A DNA stretch of 64,000 nt from Rhizobiales bacterium GAS188 (GTDB taxonomy: Bacteria > Pseudomonadota > Alphaproteobacteria > Rhizobiales > Beijerinckiaceae). This document shows, piece by piece, positions 19,501-27,039 of this stretch. Position 1 is the stretch's first letter. Each line of letters opens with the position of its first letter. Position numbers and translations under genes: made by a program. The notes below the pieces were generated by a model that saw nothing but the letters and a program-made list of their open reading frames with translations, did not search any database and was not told where the DNA came from. Location of the stretch: NCBI GenBank assembly GCA_900104855.1, contig FNSS01000001.1, forward strand, positions 868,001 to 932,000, read 5' to 3'.

Positions 19501-21079
19501 TGGTCGTGATGTTCGCGTTGGCAGCGGTGCTGAAGTCGGCAAAAATGGTTGCGCCTTTAGGCCCATTCACGATCGTGGCGTTGCCGCCGCTTGTGTCGGC
19601 CAGGAACAGCGTCACTCCGCTATTCTTGTTGACGATGGTGGCGGAGCCTGCCGATGCACTGTCCTTGGGGCTGCCCACCCCGAAGAGAGTCTGGCCGCCG
19701 TCATTGGTGATGCTGGCGCTGCCGGCGGTGCTCGAATCGAGGAAAAGCGTCGCGCTGGTGTTCTGGTTGGTGATGCTAGCGCTGCCTGCAGTCGTCATCG
19801 CCTGAAATGTCGTAAAACCGCCCGCACTGTTCGTGATGTTCGCGTGGTCGGCGCTCGCCGTGTCGCTGCCGCCGGAATTGCCGAATACCGTGGCGCCGCC
19901 GTGCTTGTTGACGATCGTCGCCGTGCCGGCCGTGGTGGCGTTGAAGAATTGCGTCTGGCCGCCAAAATCATTGGTAATGGACGTGATGCCGGAAGTATCG
20001 GCGTTGACGATGTTGAAGGTACCACCCTCATTGCTGACGACGCCGATGATCGAGCCCTTGCCGGCCTGGGTCCCGAGCTGCAGCGTCGCGCAAGCGCAGA
20101 TGTTCGTGCCGCCCGAATAGGTGTTGGCGCCGGTGAGCACCACTGTTCCGCCACCGGACGAATCTACGTTCAACTGTCCGGGCCCGTTTCCGTCGACGAT
20201 GTTGCCGGCGATCGTCAGCGTGTAGCCATTGCTGTCGATCGCGCTGCCGAAGGCGCTGCTGTTGATCGCGAAGCGGTTGCTGAAAGTCAGGCCGTCCGCG
20301 CCGGCCTGGAACTGACCGTTGTCGAGCGTGACGGCGCCGGTTCCGACGGCGCTGTTGTTGGTGACCTGCAGCAGGCTCGAGGAGACCACCGTGCCGCCGC
20401 TGTAGGTGTTCGCACCCGACAGTATCAGCGTGCCCAAGCCGATTTTCGTCAGCGAGCCGCCCGTGCCGGATATGACGCCGCTCACCGCGGTCGATCTATT
20501 GTCGCTGCCGACCGTGAGAGCGTTGGCGCCGAGGATGTAATTGCCGGCGCCTGCGATCGAGCCCGCCGTGACATGGCCGTCATGCGAGGGGCCGGTGGTC
20601 GTCGAGAAATCGACCGTGCCGCCGACGTTGGCAATGAGCTGGGCGGTGCCGGCGCTGCTGTGGCCGGCGAAGCTGACGCTGCCGCCCGTATCCGCCGTAA
20701 TCGCGACGCTGCCGCCATTGACGGTGATACCGCCCTGCGTGAAGGAGAGCCCCCCGGAGATGGTGGCGGTGTAGGCCGAGGCACCGCTATTGAAGGTCCA
20801 TGCGCCCATGCTCACGGCCGGTGCGGCTAGCGTCAGGGCCGTGATCGCGGAGGTGTCGAAGGAGGCCGTATTGGAGGCGCCCGGTACGCTGCCGGTCGAC
20901 CAGTTGCTCCCGGTATTCAGGTCTCCGGAACCTGGAGTTGCGCTCCAAGACGCGTCCTGTGCGACCGCCGGTGCGGCGATCGCAGCGATCGTCAGCGCGG
21001 AGCCCGCCAAAAACGCGAGCCTCAGGCTCTCGCACAGGCGCAGGGGCGCAAGCGCATACAAGCTCATCCCCTGACGCAT
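16571..21079 (-). CDS. Autotransporter with PATR repeats and C-terminal beta-barrel
   Basis: 1502 residues from ATG 21079. A long signal peptide (LRLAFLAGSALTIAAIAAPA, then VAQD) is followed by a Gly/Thr/Ser-rich beta-helical passenger. At least six autotransporter-associated repeats are visible (GTLILSGANTYSGGT and variants). The C-terminal ~280 residues form the autotransporter barrel, ending in the outer-membrane signature phenylalanine (GNLDVKF). A block of about ten ~20-residue repeats (ATITTNSGGQTLFFGNSTGG type) sits at 19350-20014, flanked by two related ~90-residue units. It is a type V secreted surface protein; the passenger lacks a recognisable enzyme domain, so adhesion or biofilm roles are conjecture. 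The in-frame ATG 21067 is an alternative start. Confidence 0.92.
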   Translation of the reverse strand: MRQGMSLYALAPLRLCESLRLAFLAGSALTIAAIAAPAVAQDASWSATPGSGDLNTGSNWSTGSVPGASNTASFDTSAITALTLAAPAVSMGAWTFNSGASAYTATISGGLSFTQGGITVNGGSVAITADTGGSVSFAGHSSAGTAQLIANVGGTVDFSTTTGPSHDGHVTAGSIAGAGNYILGANALTVGSDNRSTAVSGVISGTGGSLTKIGLGTLILSGANTYSGGTVVSSSLLQVTNNSAVGTGAVTLDNGQFQAGADGLTFSNRFAINSSAFGSAIDSNGYTLTIAGNIVDGNGPGQLNVDSSGGGTVVLTGANTYSGGTNICACATLQLGTQAGKGSIIGVVSNEGGTFNIVNADTSGITSITNDFGGQTQFFNATTAGTATIVNKHGGATVFGNSGGSDTASADHANITNSAGGFTTFQAMTTAGSASITNQNTSATLFLDSSTAGSASITNDGGQTLFGVGSPKDSASAGSATIVNKNSGVTLFLADTSGGNATIVNGPKGATIFADFSTAANANITTNANGTMVFASSSTAGNATITTNSGGQTLFFGNSTGGLAQFITNGTGLVDFSASLGPNTDGKISAGSIAGSGSYFIGVGNTLTVGGNNLSTEVSGVIADVDPCGCGPSGPGALVKIGTGTLILSGVNTYSGGTTFAGGAVSVSREANLGDLAGGLTFNGGTLQVTGTSFTSTQRTIVWGAGGGGFDIADPGNVFTVGQTLTGGGPLAKLGAGTLVLSGSNSYSGGTTVSGGTLAISADNNIGTGPLALQNGTTLRLSSSFAFTHPITVAGDPTIDVAPGNVNALAGVIADGATPGDIVKTGAGTLISTANNTYGGGTTISAGTLALSGAGSIAASAGLVDNGIFDISATTAGATLKTLSGTGSVVLGAQTLSLSAAHDTFAGVISGSGGFVLAGGSETLTGASTYSGGTLVSGGRLVVDGSIASSAVTVANGAVLGGKGTVGSLVAQSGATVAPGVATPFTTLNVAGNVTFAAGSTFLVNVNAAGQTDKLAATGTATLSGGTVQVLAGSGLYSPLSRYTILTAAGGVSGTFAQLAAPSNFTPLTLASNFAFLTPSLSYDANDVYLGFTQTTSFPSVAITRNQAGTASAVQALGLGNPIFNAVLNQGVPGARQAFDALSGEIHASAVTAAFEDNRLPREAILDRLSQTADVPVLGAATTMTGAYAADLPSGKHPNLAPVEVRMVQPRMFGVWGQGFGDWGTTDGDHNAAKLSRNTGGFILGADTTQTLGWSGVWRLGIAGGYTDDRIKVSARSSSGDYQSIFGALYGGASYGAFDLKLGAIAATTNTHTNRSIAFPMYADSASASYGGYAVQAFGEAGYRLPYHWSLWSYVPGLESLSVTYEPFLQAAVIHIGQNRYAETAFAGAGLVGSARDYDLGTTTLGLRSEYRLASAPGFTLRTMLGWRYAFGDVKPSVTQAFAGSLGSFTVAGVPIDRNALVTETNLDYAVSSAVTVGLSYAGQLGSKASDSTFKGNLDVKF

Positions 21080-21481
21080 CTTTTGCCCACCAGCCCGCAA
21101 CCCCAAACCGCCCCTTGTCCTTGCCCTCGATCATAGGGGAGGGCGAGAAAAATGCCAGACTTGGCCGAATGTTATCCAACTCTCCACGACTCTGTGGCCG
21201 CGGCGCCACAGATCGGCGCAACTAGGGGGCATCTCTGTGAGCAAGCTCCGCAAGCCTCGACTGCCGGGCGGCCAAGACCCAAAACCTTCCCGGAAGTCGA
21301 GCGTCTGTTTCGTTCGGCGATGTCTAGCGACCGATGGGTCGCCGCGGCAACCGGCAGCGCAAGATTTGGCTGGATTCGTCGGATGAATGTCCGATTCTGT
21401 CGTGCCGGATCGCTCCTTGATCCTCGGAACAAGTCCGAGGAGGGCGAGGTGAAAGCGCCGGCGCTCCATTGAGCCTGTGTC
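21080..21481. other. Intergenic region upstream of the autotransporter
   Basis: About 400 bases between the autotransporter start and the end of the CMD-family gene. It should contain the autotransporter promoter. Short open frames here lack coding character, and no strong hairpin was seen. Confidence 0.4.
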
Positions 21482-22060
21482 TCAGCCTGGCTTGGCGCCC
21501 TCCTCGGGCACCGGAACGTCGAAACCGTTGAGCGTCACCGAGACGAGGCAGTAGAGACCGACGAGATAGATGAGCTCGGCCGCGCCCGTTTCGCCGAAGG
21601 CCGCGACCGCCTGCTTGTAGCAGAGCTCCGGCAGGACGCCGCCCGCGACGAGCGAGGACGCGACGTCATAAGTGATCGCCTCCTCGCGGGTGAGATCGGG
21701 CGGACGCTGCCCCGACACGATGGTGGCGATCTTGTCGTCCGGCAGGCCACGCAGCTCGGCCGCGATCACATGGGCGTAGAGCTCGTAGCCGGACCTGAAC
21801 TTCGCGCCGGTCACCAGGATCGCGACCTCGCGCACCGGGCGCGGCAAGGTCGGCGAGAAGGACATGGCCTTCACCAGCTCCCAGATCGGACCGCCGAATC
21901 TCGGTTCGTCAAGCCAAGGGGCCCAGGGGCCGATCAAGGCACCGCTGTCGGAAATGGCCTTGAAGCCCTTGAAGTTCGCCTCGATGCCCTTGCGCATATC
22001 GTCATAGAGCGGGCGCTGCTGGGCGCTCAGCTCGGAAGGCTCGGTCGGTCGAATCCGCAT
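21482..22060 (-). CDS. Carboxymuconolactone decarboxylase (CMD) family protein
   Basis: 192 residues with the CMD-like helical core: FGGPIWELVKAMSFSPTLPR, REVAILVTGAKFRSGYELYA, HVIAAELRGLPDDKIATIVSG. The E..YAH element is present, but the CxxC pair used by AhpD-type peroxidases is absent, so a redox role is unlikely. Homologues of this form are usually called carboxymuconolactone decarboxylase family without known substrate. AAGGAG precedes the ATG. It is the last gene of a minus-strand run starting at the ArsR gene, 26 bases beyond the amidohydrolase gene. Confidence 0.85.
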   Translation of the reverse strand: MRIRPTEPSELSAQQRPLYDDMRKGIEANFKGFKAISDSGALIGPWAPWLDEPRFGGPIWELVKAMSFSPTLPRPVREVAILVTGAKFRSGYELYAHVIAAELRGLPDDKIATIVSGQRPPDLTREEAITYDVASSLVAGGVLPELCYKQAVAAFGETGAAELIYLVGLYCLVSVTLNGFDVPVPEEGAKPG

Positions 22061-22085
22061 CGGGGAACTCCTTGCTTGGTCAGGG

Positions 22086-23123
22086 TCAGAGAAGCCCGCC
22101 GAGGGTCTCGCCGAGGCAGGCGCCGATCACTTGCGTCTGATAGCCGCCTTCCTGGACGATCACCGTCGGCAGCGCCAATTCGCGCACCCGGCTGCCGACG
22201 CCGCGAAAGCCCGCCGTCGAGACCTTGAGCAAACCTAGCGGATCTTCGCAATGGCTGTCGAAGCCGAGCGAGAGCACGAGGGCCTGCGCCTTGAAGGCCA
22301 TGATCGCCTTCTGGGCATTGTCGATGGCCGCATGCAAGTCGCGATCGCCGGCGCCTGGCGCCAGCGGCAGGTTGAGGTTGAACCCCTCGCCCGCGCCAAA
22401 ACCGCGCTCATCCGCATAGCCCGTGTAGAACGGGTAATAGGCGTCCGGATCGACATGGATCGAGACGGTCAGCACGTCCGGCCGACCATAGAAGATTTCC
22501 TGCGTCCCGTCGCCGTGATGGGCATCGACATCGAGCACCGCCACGCGCGCGAAACGGCTGCGCAGAGTTTGCGCCGCGATGGCGGCGTTATTGGCGTAGC
22601 AAAAGCCGCTGGCGCGATCGGCGCGGGCATGATGGCCGGAGGGACGGCAGAGCGCATAGGCCGCCTTCTCGCCTGCCAGCACGGCCTCGGCGGCGCTCGC
22701 GGCACAATGGGTCGCGGCGAGGATGGCGGGCCAGGTCGAGGCGCCGATCGGCACGGCGAGATCGCCGAGATAATAGCCGGCTTGCGCGACGATCGAGGTC
22801 GAGCGGCACGGCCCGCGCCGTTGGCCCGGCTGGCCGTTCCAATAGGGCGACAGGTTCGGCAGGACTTCTGGCCCGGCGTTCGGCAGCAGGCGCCAGCGCT
22901 CGAAGCTTTTCGCCAGGAAGGCGAGATAGTCAGGAGCGTGGATCGACGCGGCCGGATCGAGACCGTGATCGGGCGGCGTCTCGACCGGGATGCCGCGTTC
23001 GGCAAGCGCCGCGAGCAGCGCATCGACCCGGCTCGGCAGATCGGCTGGCGCGCTGATGCGCCCGACGCGCATGAATTGCTGAGGATCGTGAAGGCGCTGA
23101 TCGGCGTGGAAGAAGGCGCGCAT
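22086..23123 (-). CDS. Histone deacetylase-like / acetylpolyamine amidohydrolase family protein
   Basis: 345 residues from ATG 23123 (GTG 23132 is possible). It carries the arginase/deacetylase-fold active site: RPSGHHA with the His pair at 164-165, zinc ligands Asp200 and His202 in DVDAHHGDGTQ, Asp289 in SLGFDSHCEDP, and the transition-state Tyr328 in VQEGGY. Bacterial relatives deacetylate acetylpolyamines or similar small acetyl-amides; the true substrate is unknown. It lies downstream of the transglutaminase gene with about 125 bases between and 26 bases before the CMD-family gene. Confidence 0.92.
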   Translation of the reverse strand: MRAFFHADQRLHDPQQFMRVGRISAPADLPSRVDALLAALAERGIPVETPPDHGLDPAASIHAPDYLAFLAKSFERWRLLPNAGPEVLPNLSPYWNGQPGQRRGPCRSTSIVAQAGYYLGDLAVPIGASTWPAILAATHCAASAAEAVLAGEKAAYALCRPSGHHARADRASGFCYANNAAIAAQTLRSRFARVAVLDVDAHHGDGTQEIFYGRPDVLTVSIHVDPDAYYPFYTGYADERGFGAGEGFNLNLPLAPGAGDRDLHAAIDNAQKAIMAFKAQALVLSLGFDSHCEDPLGLLKVSTAGFRGVGSRVRELALPTVIVQEGGYQTQVIGACLGETLGGLL

Positions 23124-23249
23124 GGCTGTCACTACGGAGTTGTCGCGGCGGGACGCAGATTCTTGTCGAGGGAAGATCGGCTCGAAGTGCTTCCGCTTGG
23201 ATGACGGGGAGAATGCCGGCCGTCAAGGCGCGGCGCCGGCTCTTTGCGC

Positions 23250-24131
23250 TTAGACGGGTTCCAGGCGCCGGCGCACCGCATTGAACACGGTCGCAGGCAC
23301 CCGCAGGCGCGTGTCGGCGTCGTAGATCACCTGCAGCGCCGCGAAGGCCGCATCCGGCATGCGGGTGAGCGCCGAGAGCTGATCGAACATCGCCAGCTGG
23401 TCGGCGCTCAAGGGCTGATCGGGGCCGCCCATGGCGCCCCAGACATCCCATGGCAGCATCTCCATATTGTTGAGCGCCGCGGCGTCGCGCAGCACATTGC
23501 CGGCGACGAACCAGAGCCCGCGCATGTCGAAGATGCCGAAATCACCAGGGTCGGCGTGCCCGGCCCGGCACTTCGCCCAAGCCTCGCCCGCGATCAGAAA
23601 GCGGTCGCGCGGCACGTCGAGCACATCGAATGGCGGCAGGAATTTCGCGTGCTGCAGCTCGTCGATCTGGGCGTCGACGAGCACCCAGCGATCCTCCTCG
23701 GGCTTCCAATATTCGCAGACCCAGTGATCCTCGAACCGGCCGGTGCTGAAATAATCGGCGAAGCCGCAACGCGTCCTCGCCGGGATGCCCTTGGCGCGCA
23801 GCATGGCGACGAGAAGCAGCGCGAAATGGCGGCAGACGCAGATGAGCCGCGCCTCGGCCGGGCGCGCAGCCTGAAGCGGCCAGGCGTCGCGGGCGAGAAG
23901 GCGATCCAGCATCCGCTCTACCGGGCGGATATGCGATTCGTCCCGGCGCTCATCGGACAGAGTCACCCCATAGGCTGATGCGTGATGCTCATGCAGCAAC
24001 AAGCCTTGCACGACGCGCACAAGCGCGCCAACCTCGGCAGGCAAGTCGTCGAGCAGAGGTGCATGGTCACCGGCCGAGGTCATGACCGCGGATTGCGCCG
24101 TGAAATCGAGGATGTGCCGCGGCGGCGTCAC
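23250..24131 (-). CDS. Transglutaminase-like domain protein
   Basis: 293 residues with a papain-like transglutaminase core: Cys100 in LICVCRHFALLLVAMLRAKG, His136 in RFEDHWVCEYW and Asp153 in WVLVDAQID, the expected Cys-His-Asp triad. No signal peptide is visible, so it is probably cytosolic; proteins of this build act as cysteine proteases or peptide amidases more often than crosslinkers. The GTG start at 24131 overlaps the ArsR stop codon (GTGA), showing translational coupling to the regulator. Confidence 0.87.
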   Translation of the reverse strand: MTPPRHILDFTAQSAVMTSAGDHAPLLDDLPAEVGALVRVVQGLLLHEHHASAYGVTLSDERRDESHIRPVERMLDRLLARDAWPLQAARPAEARLICVCRHFALLLVAMLRAKGIPARTRCGFADYFSTGRFEDHWVCEYWKPEEDRWVLVDAQIDELQHAKFLPPFDVLDVPRDRFLIAGEAWAKCRAGHADPGDFGIFDMRGLWFVAGNVLRDAAALNNMEMLPWDVWGAMGGPDQPLSADQLAMFDQLSALTRMPDAAFAALQVIYDADTRLRVPATVFNAVRRRLEPV

Positions 24132-24466
24132 GAGCCTTCCTCCTCGTCGAGGAAGGCTGCCAGGCGATCGAGCTGCTCGGACCAGAAGCGCCGATAGCGG
24201 GCGAGCCAGTTCATCGCATCCGCCATGGGGGCCGCCGTGAGGCTGCAGGCGACGGTGCGGCCCGTCTTGACGCGCCTGACGAGGCCCGCATCCGACAAGA
24301 CGTCGAGATGCTTCATGACGGCCGGCAGCGACATCGCGAAGGGACGGGCGAGCTCGCTCACCGACAGGCCCTCCTGCTGCTCGAGTTGCGCCAGCAGCGC
24401 GCGTCGTGTGGGATCGGCGAGCGCCGCGAAGACGCGGTCGAGCGAGGGATCGTGATAGTTAACCAT
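24128..24466 (-). CDS. ArsR-family transcriptional regulator
   Basis: 112 residues with the ArsR winged helix: VFAALADPTRRALLAQLEQQ, EGLSVSELARPFAMSLPAVM, KHLDVLSDAGLVRRVKTGRT. It lacks the metal-binding CxCxxC, so it belongs to the non-metal group often paired with SRPBCC or other enzymes. Its stop codon overlaps the start of the transglutaminase-like gene. It likely controls this gene run. Confidence 0.92.
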   Translation of the reverse strand: MVNYHDPSLDRVFAALADPTRRALLAQLEQQEGLSVSELARPFAMSLPAVMKHLDVLSDAGLVRRVKTGRTVACSLTAAPMADAMNWLARYRRFWSEQLDRLAAFLDEEEGS

Positions 24467-24559
24467 TGAGTTAGGTTTGCAATGGGACGCGCCTCGCTGT
24501 CAAGCTGCCTCGGCGGTGCCGCGCGGTTGAAAACGCTGCGGTGTCCCGTTCCGTCTACC

Positions 24560-24708
24560 GGAATACTTGACGGAGTTGTCCACAGATTTGTCTGGGCACG
24601 GCTGCAGTAATCGTGCTATGTATCGAGTCGGCTGCGGCCGATATGCCCCCCATTATTGTCCCGGCCCGGACCCCCCTGGTTTAACGACTGGCGGGGTCCG
24701 CTTTTTTT
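24560..24708 (+). ncRNA. Candidate small RNA ending in an orphan intrinsic terminator
   Basis: A textbook intrinsic terminator stands at 24667-24708 on the plus strand, but no plus-strand coding gene precedes it: the upstream gene (ArsR) reads the other way. The ~100 bases before it contain a C-rich segment (ATGCCCCCC at 24651) and a TTGACG hexamer at 24567 but no convincing -10 box. The 5' end given here is a guess. No known RNA family is recognised. A stand-alone small RNA is the simplest explanation. Confidence 0.4.
24667..24708 (+). terminator. Intrinsic terminator without an upstream plus-strand gene
   Basis: CGGACCCC (24667-24674) pairs perfectly with GGGGTCCG (24693-24700), followed by C and seven T residues (24702-24708). 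The loop of 18 bases may itself pair in part. Confidence 0.8.
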
Positions 24709-24861
24709 CAGCTGCGACTTTCGGACGCGAGATGGCCCCGCCGCGTGATCTTTCCGGCGAGATCCGGTTGCTTGGGCCGATCATGCTCAAGCTCATGAAG
24801 TTGCGCGTGATCTCTTTGGCTTAGCGCCTCCGCACCGCCGTGCCGGATGCCCTGCCGTCCG

Positions 24862-25239
24862 TCAGCGCAGATGTGCGAGCTGGGCCGCGATCGGCTTCGA
24901 TAATTCGCTGTCGACATCGCCCGTATGGGTGGTTGAGGCCGGCTCGATGAAGATCAGCCAGGCCTCGTCGGGCGCGCAAGGCAGATGCTCGACGCCGCGC
25001 GGCACCACATGGAAATCGCCCGCCTCGAGCACCGCTTGCGTGCCGTCGCGATAGCGAAGGATGAAGATGCCGCGCTGCACGAGGAAGAACTCGTCCTCCT
25101 CGGCATGGGCGTGCCAGACGAATTCGCCCTTCACTTTCGCAAGCTTGACATATTGACCATTGGCGATCGCGACCACGCGCGGCGACCAGTAATCCGTGAT
25201 GGTGTCGAATTCTTGCACCAGATGACCGATCGGCGTCAT
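24862..25239 (-). CDS. Cupin domain protein
   Basis: A 125-residue single-domain cupin. Motif 1 is HAHAEEDEFFLVQRG (with metal ligands His, His and Glu in the order HxHxxxxE) and motif 2 GDFHVVPRGVEHLP. Such small cupins bind a metal and may be isomerases, dioxygenases or sensors; nothing narrows the choice. It lies 18 bases downstream of the DUF2000 gene on the same strand and is probably co-transcribed with it. Confidence 0.88.
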   Translation of the reverse strand: MTPIGHLVQEFDTITDYWSPRVVAIANGQYVKLAKVKGEFVWHAHAEEDEFFLVQRGIFILRYRDGTQAVLEAGDFHVVPRGVEHLPCAPDEAWLIFIEPASTTHTGDVDSELSKPIAAQLAHLR

Positions 25240-25257
25240 GGGCGTTCTCCTTGCGTC

Positions 25258-25668
25258 TCAGCCATGCAGGGCGAGGCCTTTCATGATCTTGTCGACCTCC
25301 TTGCGGTCGGCGTGCAGGCCAAGCCCGACGAGATCGAGCGCATCGGTCGCGACGCTCGCGACCGCGGCGCGGTTGTCGATATCATTGCCGGTCGCGAACA
25401 AGGCGCTCGTATAGATAGAGGGCTGGAGCCCGCGGCTCATCGCTCTTTTCAAGGCCAGAGTGAGCTCCTGCGCGTTTGCCGAGAAGACCAGCGCCGGCTG
25501 CCGGATGAGCCGGCCATAGGGCTGGCCCGAGGCGTCGACATAGCGCTCGCCCGCGAGTTCCGGATAAGATCCGACGAGCCCGCCCGAGAGGAAGCAGGCG
25601 ACGTTGAGCTTTTGCCAGGTGGCGAGATCCTCGCGCACCGCGATGGCGATCTTGGTATCGAACCGCAT
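25258..25668 (-). CDS. DUF2000 family protein
   Basis: 136 residues matching the DUF2000 pattern: KIAIAVREDLATWQKLNVAC, FLSGG, PELAGERYVDASG, FSANAQELTLALKRAM, IYTSALFATGNDIDN and VGLGLHADRKEVDKIMKGL. The fold is related to peptidyl-tRNA hydrolase II-like proteins but the function is not established. The start codon at 25668-25666 overlaps the proposed start codon of the divergent AraC gene. Confidence 0.83.
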   Translation of the reverse strand: MRFDTKIAIAVREDLATWQKLNVACFLSGGLVGSYPELAGERYVDASGQPYGRLIRQPALVFSANAQELTLALKRAMSRGLQPSIYTSALFATGNDIDNRAAVASVATDALDLVGLGLHADRKEVDKIMKGLALHG

Positions 25669-26617
25669 GAGCCTGATTGTGCACCCGATCGAAGTGCCAA
25701 ATCTTGAACGATCCTGCGGGCCCTCCCCTGGCGATTGGCTCAGGCGGGCGCCGGCGCAGCCGGGGCTCGAGCGTATCGAGGCCTTTTTCAGGGGCCATGC
25801 CTATGATCCGCATCGCCACGACACTTATGCGATCGGCACCACCTTGAGCGGCGTGCAATGCTTCGATTATCGCGGCGCCACGGCGGCGAGCCGCGCCGGT
25901 CAGGTGATCGTCCTGCACCCGGATGAGCGGCATGACGGGCGAGCGGGCACCGAACAGGGCTTTCGCTACAGGATGCTCTATGTCGAGCCGCGTCTTATTC
26001 GCGACGCGCTACGCGGCAGGACACGGAGCCTGCCTTTCGTGCATCGCGCGGTCTCGGCCTATCCGGCTGTGCTCGCCGCGCTGCGCCCGGCGCTCGACAG
26101 TCTCGACCGCCGGCTCGAGCCGCTCGAGCTCGACCAGGTGCTGCTCGGCATCGCCGAAGCGCTGCTGGCGCTCGATCCCACCTCCGCGGGCTCGGCCACG
26201 GGGGCGAGCTGCGCCGTCGCGGTCGAACGGACCCGGCAATTCCTCGACGCGCATTTCGGCCGCGTCGTCGCCTCCGAGGAGCTCGAAGCCGTGACCGGTC
26301 TCGACCGTTACGCGCTCTCGCGCCATTTCCGGGCGCGGCTCGGAACCAGCCCCTATCGCTATCTGACAATGCGGCGCCTCGACCAGGCCCGCTCGCTGAT
26401 GCGCGAAGGCCGCCCGCTCGCCGAGGCCGCGCTCATGAGCGGCTTTGCCGATCAGAGCCATATGACGCGTCAGTTCAAGCGCGCCTTCGGCCTGCCGCCC
26501 GGCCGCTGGCAGGCCTTGCAAAAGGCGGCTTCGGCCGTCAAGCAGTCGCGGCGGCAGGGTGCCGCGCCGCAACAAGAATTACCACGCCAAGAATTGCCGC
26601 ACCGGGAACCAGGGTGA
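25667..26617 (+). CDS. AraC-family transcriptional regulator
   Basis: 316 residues from ATG 25667; in-frame GTG codons at 25679 and 25694 are alternatives that would leave room for a promoter. The N-terminal half is a cupin-like effector domain (HRHDTYAIGTTLSGVQCFDY, VIVLHPDERHDGR). The C-terminal AraC double helix-turn-helix covers LEAVTGLDRYALSRHFRARL and AALMSGFADQSHMTRQFKRA. Divergent from DUF2000-cupin, which it probably regulates, and overlapping arfB by ATGA. Confidence 0.9.
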   Translation: MSLIVHPIEVPNLERSCGPSPGDWLRRAPAQPGLERIEAFFRGHAYDPHRHDTYAIGTTLSGVQCFDYRGATAASRAGQVIVLHPDERHDGRAGTEQGFRYRMLYVEPRLIRDALRGRTRSLPFVHRAVSAYPAVLAALRPALDSLDRRLEPLELDQVLLGIAEALLALDPTSAGSATGASCAVAVERTRQFLDAHFGRVVASEELEAVTGLDRYALSRHFRARLGTSPYRYLTMRRLDQARSLMREGRPLAEAALMSGFADQSHMTRQFKRAFGLPPGRWQALQKAASAVKQSRRQGAAPQQELPRQELPHREPG

Positions 26618-27039
26618 TGATCGCGATCACGCCGACGCTTTCGATCGATGAAAGCGAGATCAGCGAGAGCTTCGTGCGCGCCTCGGGTCCTGGCGGCCAG
26701 CACGTCAACGCCACCTCGAGCGCCGTCCAGCTGCGCTTCGATGCGCGCTGCTCGCCCTCGCTGCCAAACGATGTCGCCATCCGCCTGATGAAGCTCGCCG
26801 GCAGCAAGCTCACCCAGGACGGCGTCATCGTCATCCAGGCGCAGGCGCATCGCAGCCTCAAGCGCAACCGCGACGAGGCGCTGGCGCGTCTCGTCGAGAT
26901 GATCCGCGAAGCCTCGATCCCCCCGAAATCGCGCCGGCCGACGCGGCCGCCACGCGCCGCCAAGGAACGCCGCCTCACCTCCAAGGTGCGGCGCGGCGCA
27001 CTCAAATCGACGCGGCGCTCCGCCTCCTTCGACGAGTGA
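26614..27039 (+). CDS. arfB: Alternative ribosome-rescue factor ArfB (peptidyl-tRNA hydrolase, YaeJ type)
   Basis: 141 residues with the release-factor GGQ at 27-29 in FVRASGPGGQHVNATSSAVQ and a basic C-terminal tail (KSRRPTRPPRAAKERRLTSK) that inserts into the empty mRNA channel. It hydrolyses peptidyl-tRNA on stalled ribosomes. It is shorter than RF1/RF2 and lacks their codon-reading domain. The ATG overlaps the stop codon of the AraC gene. Confidence 0.94.
   Translation: MMIAITPTLSIDESEISESFVRASGPGGQHVNATSSAVQLRFDARCSPSLPNDVAIRLMKLAGSKLTQDGVIVIQAQAHRSLKRNRDEALARLVEMIREASIPPKSRRPTRPPRAAKERRLTSKVRRGALKSTRRSASFDE

Noticed and set aside
19350-20014. Regular repeats that might be a CRISPR or minisatellite
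   Set aside because: They are in frame within the autotransporter and degenerate at DNA level, as expected for protein repeats.
19844-20830. A 328-codon plus-strand frame inside the autotransporter gene
   Set aside because: Shadow of the repetitive autotransporter; the reading is Arg/Ala-rich without motifs.
21131-21469. Minus-strand open frame starting MERRRFHLALLGLVPRI
   Set aside because: The phrase is a frequent by-product of intergenic repeat DNA in alphaproteobacteria; no ribosome site or family match.
21482-22060. AhpD-type peroxidase activity for the CMD protein at 21.5 kb
   Set aside because: The CxxC redox pair is missing, in contrast to the protein at 38592-39200.
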